This document shows positions 7,246 to 14,132 of a stretch of 18,749 nt of DNA, piece by piece. How positions within the stretch are numbered: the first letter of the stretch is position 1; every line of letters begins with the position of its first letter. The stretch comes from JBBTWG01 sp038062935. GTDB lineage: Bacteria > Patescibacteriota > Gracilibacteria > UBA1369 > UBA12463. The notes beneath the pieces are model-generated. The model saw nothing but the letters and a program-made list of their open reading frames with translations, was not told the origin of the DNA and made no database searches. Position numbers and translations under genes: made by a program. Location of the stretch: the NCBI GenBank assembly GCA_038062935.1, contig JBBTWG010000041.1, forward strand, positions 1 to 18,749, given 5' to 3'.

Positions 7246-8187
7246 CTACGGCATCGTCACCGGAAAACCAGGAGCGACCATCTCTTTCTGAGGTCTATGA
7301 ATCTCAGGATCGATGGTCCTCTTGAAGCACATTTTTCCAGCTCTATGGTTCCAATTATCGTTCGTCGCAGAACCCTTGTAGTCATCTTTCCCGGAAGCCA
7401 GCGAGAAATCTGCACAGAGCTCAAAAGAAAGATTTGAAAGCAATCTGTAGGCATATGGCTGATTCGTCTCTGGATCGTTCTGCCAGCCTGTCACCTGTCG
7501 TACATCCTCAGAAGAAGCAGGTAATTTTGCTTTTGGGACCCAGTAGCTGTAGATAATATTGTCCTGCAGCATCGAAAGATGCTGAATACGCATCTCATCT
7601 ACACGACGCATTCTCTGAGTAAAAGGTGATCCAATAATGAAAAATCCAACCAAAACACTCACGACCACGAAGCTCATCGCAGACCATCCCAGAACTTTCG
7701 AAGGCTTCGACTGCGCAGTGAGCTCATGTCTCAAATCCCAGAAATAATAAGCAAAAACAGCGCCCATCACGAGCATCACGACGAAGATTTTTAGGAAAAA
7801 ATTCAACGTTAACTCTCCCTCAAAAAAATTATAAACCAACGTTACGAGATCAATAATCATCGCCACGGAAGATAGAAAGAGCGTCAAATAAACAAAAAAC
7901 TTTCGAACCCGAATATCACGTTTTTCAGGATTCGCAATCAGATCCTTTTTCAAAAACCATGAAGTTGCGATATACACCGGAAAGAGAATGATCAGCGTCG
8001 CCATAGCAAATCGAATGCCGCTATCGTTCGAGCCGAAATAGCCGCCATTCAGAACATCCGGAGCAACCTTATTGATGTATTCGAAGAAAAGATAAATGAG
8101 ATTTCCAACACTGAAATAGAGCGTCCCCACCGCAAGAGAATAGAGAAAAAACTCCTTCAAGTACGATTTTTGTGGCTGTTGATCCAT
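7246..8187 (-). CDS. DUF5671-type multispanning membrane protein
   Basis: A 313-residue membrane protein of unknown function. Five hydrophobic segments are visible at about 12-37, 58-80, 96-119, 129-150 and 167-186. The YFGSNDSGIRFAMATLI stretch at 50-66 is typical of the DUF5671 domain. A soluble C-terminal region (187-313) begins with QRMRRVDEMRIQHLSMLQD and later KLPASSEDV, resembling the tail often seen on such proteins in CPR genomes. I chose the ATG at 8187 (MDQQPQKSY); an in-frame ATG at 8220 would add 11 residues, and neither has a good Shine-Dalgarno sequence. It converges on the SLH gene, whose stop is only 11 bases away. An envelope role is inferred. Confidence 0.8.
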   Translation of the reverse strand: MDQQPQKSYLKEFFLYSLAVGTLYFSVGNLIYLFFEYINKVAPDVLNGGYFGSNDSGIRFAMATLIILFPVYIATSWFLKKDLIANPEKRDIRVRKFFVYLTLFLSSVAMIIDLVTLVYNFFEGELTLNFFLKIFVVMLVMGAVFAYYFWDLRHELTAQSKPSKVLGWSAMSFVVVSVLVGFFIIGSPFTQRMRRVDEMRIQHLSMLQDNIIYSYWVPKAKLPASSEDVRQVTGWQNDPETNQPYAYRLLSNLSFELCADFSLASGKDDYKGSATNDNWNHRAGKMCFKRTIDPEIHRPQKEMVAPGFPVTMP

Positions 8188-8254
8188 AGAAAATGAAGTT
8201 AGAAGTAAAGCAAAGCTCATTTTAGGTCAAAAAACCAAAAAGAGGAAGTCACAT

Positions 8255-8283
8255 TGCCAGAGATGGAGGGATTCTATAAAATA
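8255..8283 (+). promoter_or_regulatory. Probable promoter of tRNA-Phe
   Basis: TTGCCA (8255-8260) lies upstream of TATAAA (8276-8281, spacer 15) or TAAATA (8278-8283, spacer 17). Transcription would start about 10-12 bases before the mature tRNA 5' end at 8301. Confidence 0.5.
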
Positions 8284-8300
8284 ACGCAAGTTACAACCAC

Positions 8301-8375
8301 GCCGGGGTAGCTCAGTGGTAGAGCACACGATTGAAAATCGTGGTGTCGGCAGTCCGATTCTGCCTCCCGGCACCA
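8301..8375 (+). tRNA. tRNA-Phe (anticodon GAA), CCA encoded
   Basis: A complete cloverleaf. The acceptor stem GCCGGGG pairs with TCCCGGC (one G-U), the D arm is GCTC/GAGC, and the anticodon stem CACGA/TCGTG holds loop TTGAAAA, giving anticodon GAA at 8333-8335. The variable loop is GTGTC, and the T stem is GGCAG/CTGCC. The discriminator is A, and CCA is encoded at 8373-8375. A73, G44 and U45 agree with known bacterial Phe identity elements. The T loop reads TCCGATT, with C where the near-universal T (pseudouridine 55) is expected. A T6 run at 8388-8393 may end transcription. Confidence 0.95.
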
Positions 8376-8398
8376 AGTTAAAATATCTTTTTTGGTGC
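8370..8398. repeat. Inverted repeat pairing the tRNA 3' end with its trailer
   Basis: GCACCAA (8370-8376), which includes the encoded CCA, is exactly complementary to TTGGTGC (8392-8398). In a tRNA precursor this would form a 7-bp stem with a 15-base loop that hides the CCA end. On the other strand it would form a hairpin just past the stop of the anti-sigma-like gene. No T-tract follows on either side. Confidence 0.5.
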
Positions 8399-8407
8399 AA
8401 AAAGGCT

Positions 8408-9931
8408 TTACTCCCTCCTGCCTTTCTTCATAAAATCTTCAATTACAGGACGAATAGCCTTTCGGGCTTGTTGGAGGAGTTGTCGTGATTTTGGAGCATC
8501 TCGATCGTCGACAGGAGCAACTTCTGAATCATCTCTTGATCGCGCAGGTGAAGGTGTTTCAGATGGAGGAGATTCAATGCTGAGTCGAGGACCATCCACT
8601 TCCTCATGAGATGAGGGTTGAGTTTCAGGAGTTATTATCGATGTATCAGACATACGTGGTCCAGCAGGCTCATTATTCTCTGGACTTTCTACGATATCCA
8701 AACGAGGCCCCTCAGGAGATTCTGGTGATATTTCCGGAGGATTTACATCATGGTTTTCTCGAATAGTGGTGCGAGGAGCATCAGGCGTAACGACAGGGTC
8801 GAAGATTTTTTCTAACGCTTGTTCATGAGAAAAAGTTTTCTGTTCTTCAGGCTGATTTTCTCGAGTTCTTTCTCGATTTTCTCGATTTTCTCTTTTTTCT
8901 TCTCTTCGATCTTCACGGATATCACGAATCTCTGTGCGTTTCTCTTCGCGAATACTGCGGATCACTTCACGCTGCTCACGAATCTCTTCTCGAACAGGAG
9001 TTGCCTCTACAGGAAGTGGTGTCGGAGCGACGACAGATTCTAATTGAACTCGTTCCTGAGCAATCTCTTGACGAGCCTCCTGAAGTCTTTGTTGTATCGC
9101 CTCAAGATGAGGAGATGTGAAACCTTCGCGACGTACATCACGATGTCGAGTAATTTCTGGAACAGGAACAATCGGCGCAACATCAGACCTGTTCTCTACT
9201 CGTACTTCTAGTGTCGGCAAAACAGCAGGTGGGACAGATTCAGCCTGAGGTACAGAAGTGTCATTCTCTTTTGGAGAAGGTGCTGCAACAGCAGGCAAAA
9301 CAACAGGATCTGCAACGATAGGATCTCGAACAACAGAATCTGTAATAACAGGGTCCGTAACAATCTGAGCAGCTATAAAAATCTTTTCATGAGTGTCGAT
9401 CACATTTTCAAACTTTTTGAAAAATACTTCACGTTGAGCAGGTTGAGGGAGTGCAGCGACAACAGTCACGCCTTCATTGAATTCAGTCGAGAAATCTTTC
9501 AAAGTTGCTTCGTCAGCAACACCACGAACTTCAGAGATGTGACGTACTTCGGCGAGCCGTCTCTCCATCATTTTCAGGTGGAATTGGACAGTTTCCTCCG
9601 GGGTCGAAACGAAACTTTTTTCGACAGACTCTAGTGTTTTTTTGACGGGATACAGGAAAGAATCACGCGTAACATTGTCGCTCGTATAAGCATACGTAGA
9701 AATACCACCAGTAGAGGCAATGAAAAGTCCGGCAACGAGAGTAGAAAACCCCCTTTTCCCAAATGCTCTCAAGAAGTGATAAGAAAAAAATCGTTCATGT
9801 GCTGGAGCTTTCTCTTCAGATTGCATCATGACATGACGCCTTCGCAGCTGGCTCAGCAGCCGCTGTTCAAAAGCTTTTGAAGGACCCGCATCCTTACCAA
9901 GCTGTTCCAAAAGTGATTCAATATCAGGCAT
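8408..9931 (-). CDS. Membrane-bound anti-sigma-like protein with DUF5667-type segment (507 aa)
   Basis: Probably holds the adjacent ECF sigma factor inactive at the membrane, inferred from position and shape. Residues 1-60 are cytoplasmic and basic, 61-82 form one membrane span, and the rest should face outward. Residues about 88-135 (DSFLYPVKKTLESVEKSF onward) resemble DUF5667. Low-complexity regions follow: four 5-residue repeats of DP/DS type (191-210), a long Arg/Glu-rich stretch (313-360) likely to be helical, and three GPR[LM] units (408-450). The zinc anti-sigma motif HxxxCxxC is absent, so any sigma binding uses another fold. ATG at 9931 or 9934 overlaps the sigma stop by 8 or 11 bases, implying translational coupling. 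The frame is open farther upstream, but that lies inside the sigma gene. Confidence 0.72.
   Translation of the reverse strand: MPDIESLLEQLGKDAGPSKAFEQRLLSQLRRRHVMMQSEEKAPAHERFFSYHFLRAFGKRGFSTLVAGLFIASTGGISTYAYTSDNVTRDSFLYPVKKTLESVEKSFVSTPEETVQFHLKMMERRLAEVRHISEVRGVADEATLKDFSTEFNEGVTVVAALPQPAQREVFFKKFENVIDTHEKIFIAAQIVTDPVITDSVVRDPIVADPVVLPAVAAPSPKENDTSVPQAESVPPAVLPTLEVRVENRSDVAPIVPVPEITRHRDVRREGFTSPHLEAIQQRLQEARQEIAQERVQLESVVAPTPLPVEATPVREEIREQREVIRSIREEKRTEIRDIREDRREEKRENRENRERTRENQPEEQKTFSHEQALEKIFDPVVTPDAPRTTIRENHDVNPPEISPESPEGPRLDIVESPENNEPAGPRMSDTSIITPETQPSSHEEVDGPRLSIESPPSETPSPARSRDDSEVAPVDDRDAPKSRQLLQQARKAIRPVIEDFMKKGRRE
9302..9361 (-). repeat. Four tandem 15-bp units within the anti-sigma-like gene
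   Basis: The units encode VTDPV, ITDSV, VRDPI and VADPV. The DNA units are similar but not identical, which suggests an older duplication kept as a flexible extracytoplasmic linker. Confidence 0.6.
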
Positions 9932-10445
9932 CATGAGAAGTAACAAAAAAAGAAAGTTGATCTTTGAGATGTTGAGTGACACGGAAGGTAGCAACTTTGA
10001 CAGCATTTTCTTCCTTTCCAAGGATTTTTGCCATCTCCGCGTATGAATACCCACTGACGTACCGTAAAGTTACAAGTTCTTGCTTTTCTGGGGGAAGCTG
10101 CTTCAAAGCTTGCTGTAAACGCTCATTCCACAGGGCGGATTCAGCCTTTTCTGGGATATTTTCGCTTGAAGCAAGAAGATTCTCAATCTCATCCAGCGAA
10201 GAAGTTTTTTTCTTGGCATTTCTTTTGTAATGATCGATGAGATGATTGCGTGCAATGCCAAAAAGCCAAGCTCCAAAAGGAAAATCAGCTTTGTATCCAT
10301 CGAAATGTTCCAGAGCCTTCATGAAAATTTCGGACGTCAAATCTTCCGCAACGGCTGAGTCCAAACCGCTCCGTGAGTACACGTATCGATACAGCTTCGG
10401 CATATGCTCTTCGTACAGCTTCTGAAATTGTGTGAAATCTGCCAC
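9924..10445 (-). CDS. ECF-type RNA polymerase sigma factor
   Basis: A 173-residue sigma70-family factor with only regions 2 and 4. Region 2 spans about 10-78: the core-binding part includes AEDLTSEIFMKALEHF, and DNA melting and -10 recognition map to FGAWLFGIARNHLIDHYKR. Region 4 spans about 112-162, with LPPEKQELVTLRYVSGYSY and a helix-turn-helix in EMAKILGKEENAVKVATFR. It starts at GTG (10445); no in-frame ATG fits better. The downstream gene overlaps its last codons and is a membrane protein, the classic sigma/anti-sigma pairing, so it probably answers an envelope signal. A promoter ends 6 bases before the GTG, predicting a leaderless mRNA. It is divergent from HPF. Confidence 0.92.
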   Translation of the reverse strand: MADFTQFQKLYEEHMPKLYRYVYSRSGLDSAVAEDLTSEIFMKALEHFDGYKADFPFGAWLFGIARNHLIDHYKRNAKKKTSSLDEIENLLASSENIPEKAESALWNERLQQALKQLPPEKQELVTLRYVSGYSYAEMAKILGKEENAVKVATFRVTQHLKDQLSFFVTSHDA

Positions 10446-10451
10446 ACCATG

Positions 10452-10480
10452 ATTCTACAGAAAGTAAAAGTTTTTTACAA
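10452..10480 (-). promoter_or_regulatory. Promoter of the sigma/anti-sigma operon
   Basis: On the minus strand TTGTAA (10480-10475, 4/6), a 17-base spacer and TAGAAT (10457-10452, 5/6). The predicted start site coincides with the GTG start codon at 10445. It resembles a housekeeping promoter; no autoregulatory ECF-type promoter was recognised. Confidence 0.5.
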
Positions 10481-10538
10481 AAGAACAAAAGAGGAAGATA
10501 ATGAAGACGTCCACTTTTAGTTCATAACCCTTTCCGTT

Positions 10539-10928
10539 ATGAAAATTATTTTCTTCTCAAAAGCTCTTTCTTCTGCGGAAGAAAAGCAACTTCGCGAATA
10601 CGTCGATAAGAAAATGAAGAGCCTCAGTCGGCTCCTTTCGCATTTCGCAGAAGACTCAGTCCAGCTCCAGATCACCACAGAACGATTCGAAAAAAACAAC
10701 GCATTCCAGGTCGAAATGATTCTCACGGTTCCTCAGAAGAAAGTAGTCGGAAAAGAAGCGAGCCATACGATTCAAAAAGCTGTTGATCTTGCCAAAGATC
10801 GCATCATGGTGCAATTGCGCAAGCACGAAGAAGTCAGAAGAGAGCATCGTTCCATCAAAAAAGTTCTCGATCCAGTACATCAGGCTGAAAGCCAATATAT
10901 GCTTTCTGATCAGGAAGATCTTTATTGA
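10539..10928 (+). CDS. hpf: Ribosome hibernation promoting factor, short form (HPF/RaiA)
   Basis: A 129-residue S30AE-family protein that binds the 30S decoding region and silences ribosomes in starvation or stationary phase. The beta-alpha-beta-beta-beta-alpha pattern is visible: MKIIFFSKAL, a helix at about 12-34, strands around VQLQITTE and FQVEMILTVP, and a basic helix at about 72-103 (ASHTIQKAVDLAKDRIMVQL). It lacks the C-terminal dimerisation domain of long HPF, so it is the short type. Its last 24 codons overlap the oppositely oriented glutaredoxin gene; that tail (106-129) lies outside the conserved domain. There is no Shine-Dalgarno sequence; a -10-like CATAAC lies 10 bases before the ATG. 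Confidence 0.88.
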   Translation: MKIIFFSKALSSAEEKQLREYVDKKMKSLSRLLSHFAEDSVQLQITTERFEKNNAFQVEMILTVPQKKVVGKEASHTIQKAVDLAKDRIMVQLRKHEEVRREHRSIKKVLDPVHQAESQYMLSDQEDLY

Positions 10929-11103
10929 TCACCACGAGCGGAACAGAGAGTGAGCCTCCGCTAAGCAGCTTCATTTCGTCCAAACGGTCAGGATCTTCGA
11001 TCACGTTGAATTCCGTGAATGGGACCTGGCCGTTTTTGAGGTATTCCTTCACCTGGGAGCAAAAAGAACACTGGGAAGTTGTGTATAAAGTAACAGTTTT
11101 CAT
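10855..11103 (-). CDS. Glutaredoxin-like thiol-disulfide oxidoreductase
   Basis: An 82-residue cytoplasmic thioredoxin-fold protein that would reduce disulfides or glutathionylated proteins. The redox motif C12-S-F-C15 follows the first strand (KTVTLYTTSQ), the cis-proline is in SVP (53-55), and the end GFQPDVLDREL is typical of glutaredoxins. The CSFC motif with short length is closer to NrdH/Grx3-like proteins than to classic CPYC glutaredoxins. I chose ATG at 11103; the frame extends upstream to 11184, but those residues are unlike the family. The last 24 codons overlap the hpf gene tail to tail. It is divergent from the transporter gene, sharing a short A+T-rich promoter region. Confidence 0.87.
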   Translation of the reverse strand: MKTVTLYTTSQCSFCSQVKEYLKNGQVPFTEFNVIEDPDRLDEMKLLSGGSLSVPLVVINKDLPDQKAYIGFQPDVLDRELF

Positions 11104-11125
11104 AAAGCTGAAAGTATGGTATAAT
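11097..11125 (+). promoter_or_regulatory. Promoter of the transporter-aroD-ychF operon
   Basis: TTTTCA (11097-11102, 4/6), a 17-base spacer and a perfect TATAAT (11120-11125). Transcription should start near 11132. This excludes the ATG at 11134 as likely start, because AAGGAG (11144-11149) then sits 8 bases before the ATG at 11158. Confidence 0.65.
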
Positions 11126-11157
11126 AAACGGATATGCAAAATCAAGGAGTATCCGGA

Positions 11158-12354
11158 ATGAACTACGGCGAAAAAATTATCCAAAGAGGAATTATTGGCC
11201 TCGTGCTGGTCTGTTTGCTCAAATTAGCTGCAGGAATCATGAGTGGAGCAACGGTTCTCATGGCCGATGCGCTCTCGACAGGCTCAGAAATCATTCGATT
11301 GATCGGAAGTTACGTGGGCCTCAAGCTCAGTAACAGAGGCGCAGAAGGAGGCTTCAAATACGGATATTACAAAGTTGATACTTTCATCGCTTTTCTCATT
11401 GCAGCTTCCATGGTTTATTTCGGAGGCGAAATACTCATCAGTAGTATACAGAACTTCAATAAAGTTCCGTCCATCACAGACCCCTACATCACCATCGGTG
11501 TCGGTATTTTTTCGATCGCACTCTCCATCAATTACGCCAATGTTTTGAAAAAAACCGCAGAAGAGTCACACGTAATTTCTTTGGAAATGAATGCAAGAGG
11601 AAGGCAGATAAGAATTATTATGTCCTTTGCCGTGCTCGCAGCAGTCATTGCCAGCCTTTATCATCTGCAATACGTCGAAGCAAGCATCGGCATACTAATC
11701 TCGCTCGTCATCCTGAAATTCGGCATCGAAAGTATCAAAGCTTCCGTTTTCTATCTTCTCGATTATTGGAATGACCCAGAGCTTGTTGCAAAAATTGAAA
11801 CTACGATTCAAAAAAATGCAAAAATCGTGACAGAAATCAAGAAAATCCGTCTCCGCAGAGCCGGCGCCTGGATCTTCGGAGAAATTTATCTCGAGATTCC
11901 ATCATTCGTTGACGCCAGGAATATCCGAACAGAAATCGCACACCTCCAGGAAAAAGTTCACGAGATCGATCCATTCATCAAAGACATTGTGATCTATTTC
12001 AAAATTCCGAAGCCTTCAAAAATTCAGGTTGCCATCCCTGTAAAAGACAAAAACGGTCTCGACGCAGAGGTCGCCATGAACGAAAAAGATATGAAATATT
12101 ACCTCATTGTCGACGTCCACGAAAAAGAGGCAGACAACGAAAGATTCTTCGAAGTCGAAATGAAAACTCCCGATAGCGTGACCAAAATCGCAAAAATCCT
12201 GGAAAAACAGGAAGTCGAAATCGTCATCAATAACAACATGAATTCGCTCCTCTATTACACATTGCAGCACATCCATCACATCCAGCTCTATCCCACATTT
12301 CCGAATATCAAAACCGCGCGAGATACGATAAAATTATTGGTGATCGACACGTAA
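11158..12354 (+). CDS. CDF-family cation transporter with NifX-like C-terminal domain
   Basis: A 398-residue inner-membrane protein. Residues 1 to about 205 form a cation diffusion facilitator-like domain with about six hydrophobic segments. Residues about 206-283 match the cytoplasmic CDF domain. Residues 288-398 (IQVAIPVKDKNG onward, INNNMNSLLYY) resemble the dinitrogenase FeMo-cofactor/NifX-like domain (PF02579); I believe some other transporters, including archaeal ones, carry such a tail. The usual metal ligands are altered: TM2 has D37-x6-E44 instead of D-x6-D, and the TM5 HxxxD site is replaced by a basic NARGRQIRI stretch (145-153). Metal specificity is therefore unclear. Start at 11158 is set by AAGGAG 8 bases upstream. 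It leads an operon with aroD 9 bases later. Confidence 0.8.
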   Translation: MNYGEKIIQRGIIGLVLVCLLKLAAGIMSGATVLMADALSTGSEIIRLIGSYVGLKLSNRGAEGGFKYGYYKVDTFIAFLIAASMVYFGGEILISSIQNFNKVPSITDPYITIGVGIFSIALSINYANVLKKTAEESHVISLEMNARGRQIRIIMSFAVLAAVIASLYHLQYVEASIGILISLVILKFGIESIKASVFYLLDYWNDPELVAKIETTIQKNAKIVTEIKKIRLRRAGAWIFGEIYLEIPSFVDARNIRTEIAHLQEKVHEIDPFIKDIVIYFKIPKPSKIQVAIPVKDKNGLDAEVAMNEKDMKYYLIVDVHEKEADNERFFEVEMKTPDSVTKIAKILEKQEVEIVINNNMNSLLYYTLQHIHHIQLYPTFPNIKTARDTIKLLVIDT

Positions 12355-12363
12355 AAACTTACA

Positions 12364-13005
12364 ATGCTCTGTATCCCGCTCCACGCACGCTCCGAAAAAG
12401 AACTTTATTCTCTCATCAAAAAAGCCGGAAAGAAAAACCCAGATCTCTTGGAAATCTGGCTCGATGATTTGAAGAATCCGGACATTCGAAAAATCATCGA
12501 ACTCTNNNNNNNNNNCATAGAACTCTCGACACGCCCCACGATTTTCGTGAATCGAAAACATCCGACAGTCGAACAGTTTCAGAAGGTGATTAGTGGAAAA
12601 AGCGCTTTCATCGACCTCGACATCAAAATCAAGAAAAAAATTATTCAAAAAGTCGCAACAGAAAAGGGAAGAATGAAGCTCATTCTCTCGCATCACAATT
12701 ACGAGAAAACACCGTCCCAGAAAATGCTCGAAAGAATCATCGGTCAAATATTCGCTCTCGGAGCCGACATTGCTAAAATCGCCACACAAATAAAAAAAGA
12801 AGAAGACGAAAGAGTCCTCCTCGCCGTTCTCAAAAAATACAAAACACTCAAAAAGAAAATCATCATCCACGGCATGAGTGAAAAATCGCAAAAAAGTCGA
12901 CTCGAATGCTATAAATCAGGTTCAGAAATCGCCTATGTCGCCCTGAGTAAAAATTCCAGAACCGCACCCGGCCAACTCACGATTGACGAGTGGAGAAAAG
13001 TTTGA
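12364..13005 (+). CDS. aroD: Type I 3-dehydroquinate dehydratase, interrupted by a scaffold gap
   Basis: Would convert 3-dehydroquinate to 3-dehydroshikimate through a Schiff base. Family landmarks: LEIWLDDL (29-36, usual ELRVDLL), SHHNYEKTP (109-117) with catalytic His111, and ADIAKIATQ (134-142) with Schiff-base Lys138, followed by SRTAPGQLTIDEW near the end. The usual MGxxGxxSR loop reads MSEKSQKSR, a noticeable departure. Ten N fall in the gene at 12506-12515 but the frame stays open. Similar sequence on both sides suggests the gap is an artefact and the true protein is about 206 residues. It lies between the transporter and ychF in one operon. No other shikimate gene is in the window. 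Confidence 0.82.
   Translation: MLCIPLHARSEKELYSLIKKAGKKNPDLLEIWLDDLKNPDIRKIIELXXXXIELSTRPTIFVNRKHPTVEQFQKVISGKSAFIDLDIKIKKKIIQKVATEKGRMKLILSHHNYEKTPSQKMLERIIGQIFALGADIAKIATQIKKEEDERVLLAVLKKYKTLKKKIIIHGMSEKSQKSRLECYKSGSEIAYVALSKNSRTAPGQLTIDEWRKV
12506..12515. other. Assembly gap (10 N) inside aroD
   Basis: A run of ten N joins two contigs. The left contig ends CATCGAACTCT (12495-12505) and the right begins CATAGAACTCT (12516-12526): the same 11 bases with one mismatch, offset by 21 bases. The contigs probably overlap rather than being separated. Confidence 0.98.
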
Positions 13006-13040
13006 CAAACCACACCGAAGAAGGAACAATTCACGCAATC

Positions 13041-14132
13041 ATGTCCCTCTCCATCGCCATCGTCGGCCTCCCAAACGTCGGCAAATCGACACTCTTCAAC
13101 GCGCTGCTCAGGTCAAAAAAAGCGCTCGCGGCAAATTATCCTTTTGCGACGATCGATCCAAACGTCGGCATCGTGGAAGTCCCAGATGAACGCCTCCAGA
13201 AACTCTCAGAAATCGTCCACCCTCAAAAAATTCTTCCAGCAGTCGTCGAATTCCACGACATCGCCGGCCTCGTCCAAGGCGCATCCAAAGGCGAAGGTCT
13301 CGGGAATAAATTCCTTGCACATATCCGTGAGTGCGATGCAATTTTGCAAATCGTTCGTGGATTCAAAGACGACAATATTATCCACGTCCACGGTGATGTG
13401 AATCCAAAAAGAGACATAGAAATCATCGAAGCAGAGCTCATGCTTGCCGACTTGCAAACGCTCGAAAAGCGGCTTGATAAAGCTCGTTCAGAAGCTCGTA
13501 CTGGCAAAAAAGAAGCAATCGCCGCTGCAGCACTTCTCGAGAAAATAGAAGGAGCTCTCAACAAAGGCGTGATGCTCAACCAGCTGGAACTCACTGACGA
13601 AGAAAAGCTCGGAGTCCGCGACCTCCATTTCCTCACCATCAAGCCACAGCTCTACGTCGTGAACGTAAAAGAAGACGAACTTCAGAATTTCCCAGAATTT
13701 ATAGGAACACACATGCCAGGAATTTCGCCATCTTCCATCGTTCCTGTCTGTGCCAAAATCGAAGAAGAGCTCGTCGAGCTTCCTCCGGCAGAAGCAAAAG
13801 AACTTCTCAACGCGGTAGGAATTCCAGAAAGCGGTCTCAACTCCATCATTCGACAGGCATACGATTTACTAGGCCTCATGACTTATTTCACAGCTGGAGT
13901 CCAGGAAGTTCGTGCATGGCAAGTACCCAAAGGTGCAAAAGCTCCACAAGCCGCAGGCGTGATCCATACCGATTTCGAAAAAGGATTTATCAAAGCAGAA
14001 GTCGTCAGTTACAAAGACTACATCGCGAGCGGCGGCGAACAGCAAGCAAAAGAAAAAGGTCTCCTGCGCCTCGAAGGAAAAGACTACACCGTCCAGGACG
14101 GTGATGTCATGCATTTCAGATTTTCATCTTAA
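13041..14132 (+). CDS. ychF: Redox-regulated ATPase/GTPase YchF (Obg family)
   Basis: A 363-residue ribosome-associated P-loop NTPase; family members prefer ATP and act in translation and stress control. Visible are G1 GLPNVGKST (9-17), G3 DIAG (73-76), the family signature GEGLGNKFLAHIRECDAI (84-101), NVKE at the altered G4 position (208-211), a helical insertion (about 130-175), and a C-terminal TGS domain (about 278-361) with AWQVPKGAKAPQAAGVIHTD. I chose ATG at 13041 because the family starts just before the P-loop strand; a GTG at 12990 overlapping the aroD stop would add 17 atypical residues. It is the third operon gene and overlaps the end of rel by 17 bases tail to tail. Confidence 0.95.
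   Translation: MSLSIAIVGLPNVGKSTLFNALLRSKKALAANYPFATIDPNVGIVEVPDERLQKLSEIVHPQKILPAVVEFHDIAGLVQGASKGEGLGNKFLAHIRECDAILQIVRGFKDDNIIHVHGDVNPKRDIEIIEAELMLADLQTLEKRLDKARSEARTGKKEAIAAAALLEKIEGALNKGVMLNQLELTDEEKLGVRDLHFLTIKPQLYVVNVKEDELQNFPEFIGTHMPGISPSSIVPVCAKIEEELVELPPAEAKELLNAVGIPESGLNSIIRQAYDLLGLMTYFTAGVQEVRAWQVPKGAKAPQAAGVIHTDFEKGFIKAEVVSYKDYIASGGEQQAKEKGLLRLEGKDYTVQDGDVMHFRFSS

Noticed and set aside
8370..8398. Integration (att) site at the tRNA-Phe 3' end
   Set aside because: The copy of the tRNA end is inverted rather than direct, and no integrase or mobile genes are nearby.
9935..10054. Longer N-terminus for the anti-sigma-like protein (start at 10054)
   Set aside because: The extra 41 codons lie inside the sigma factor's region 4 and would create an unlikely hydrophobic leader; the ATGs at 9931/9934 fit the coupled overlap.
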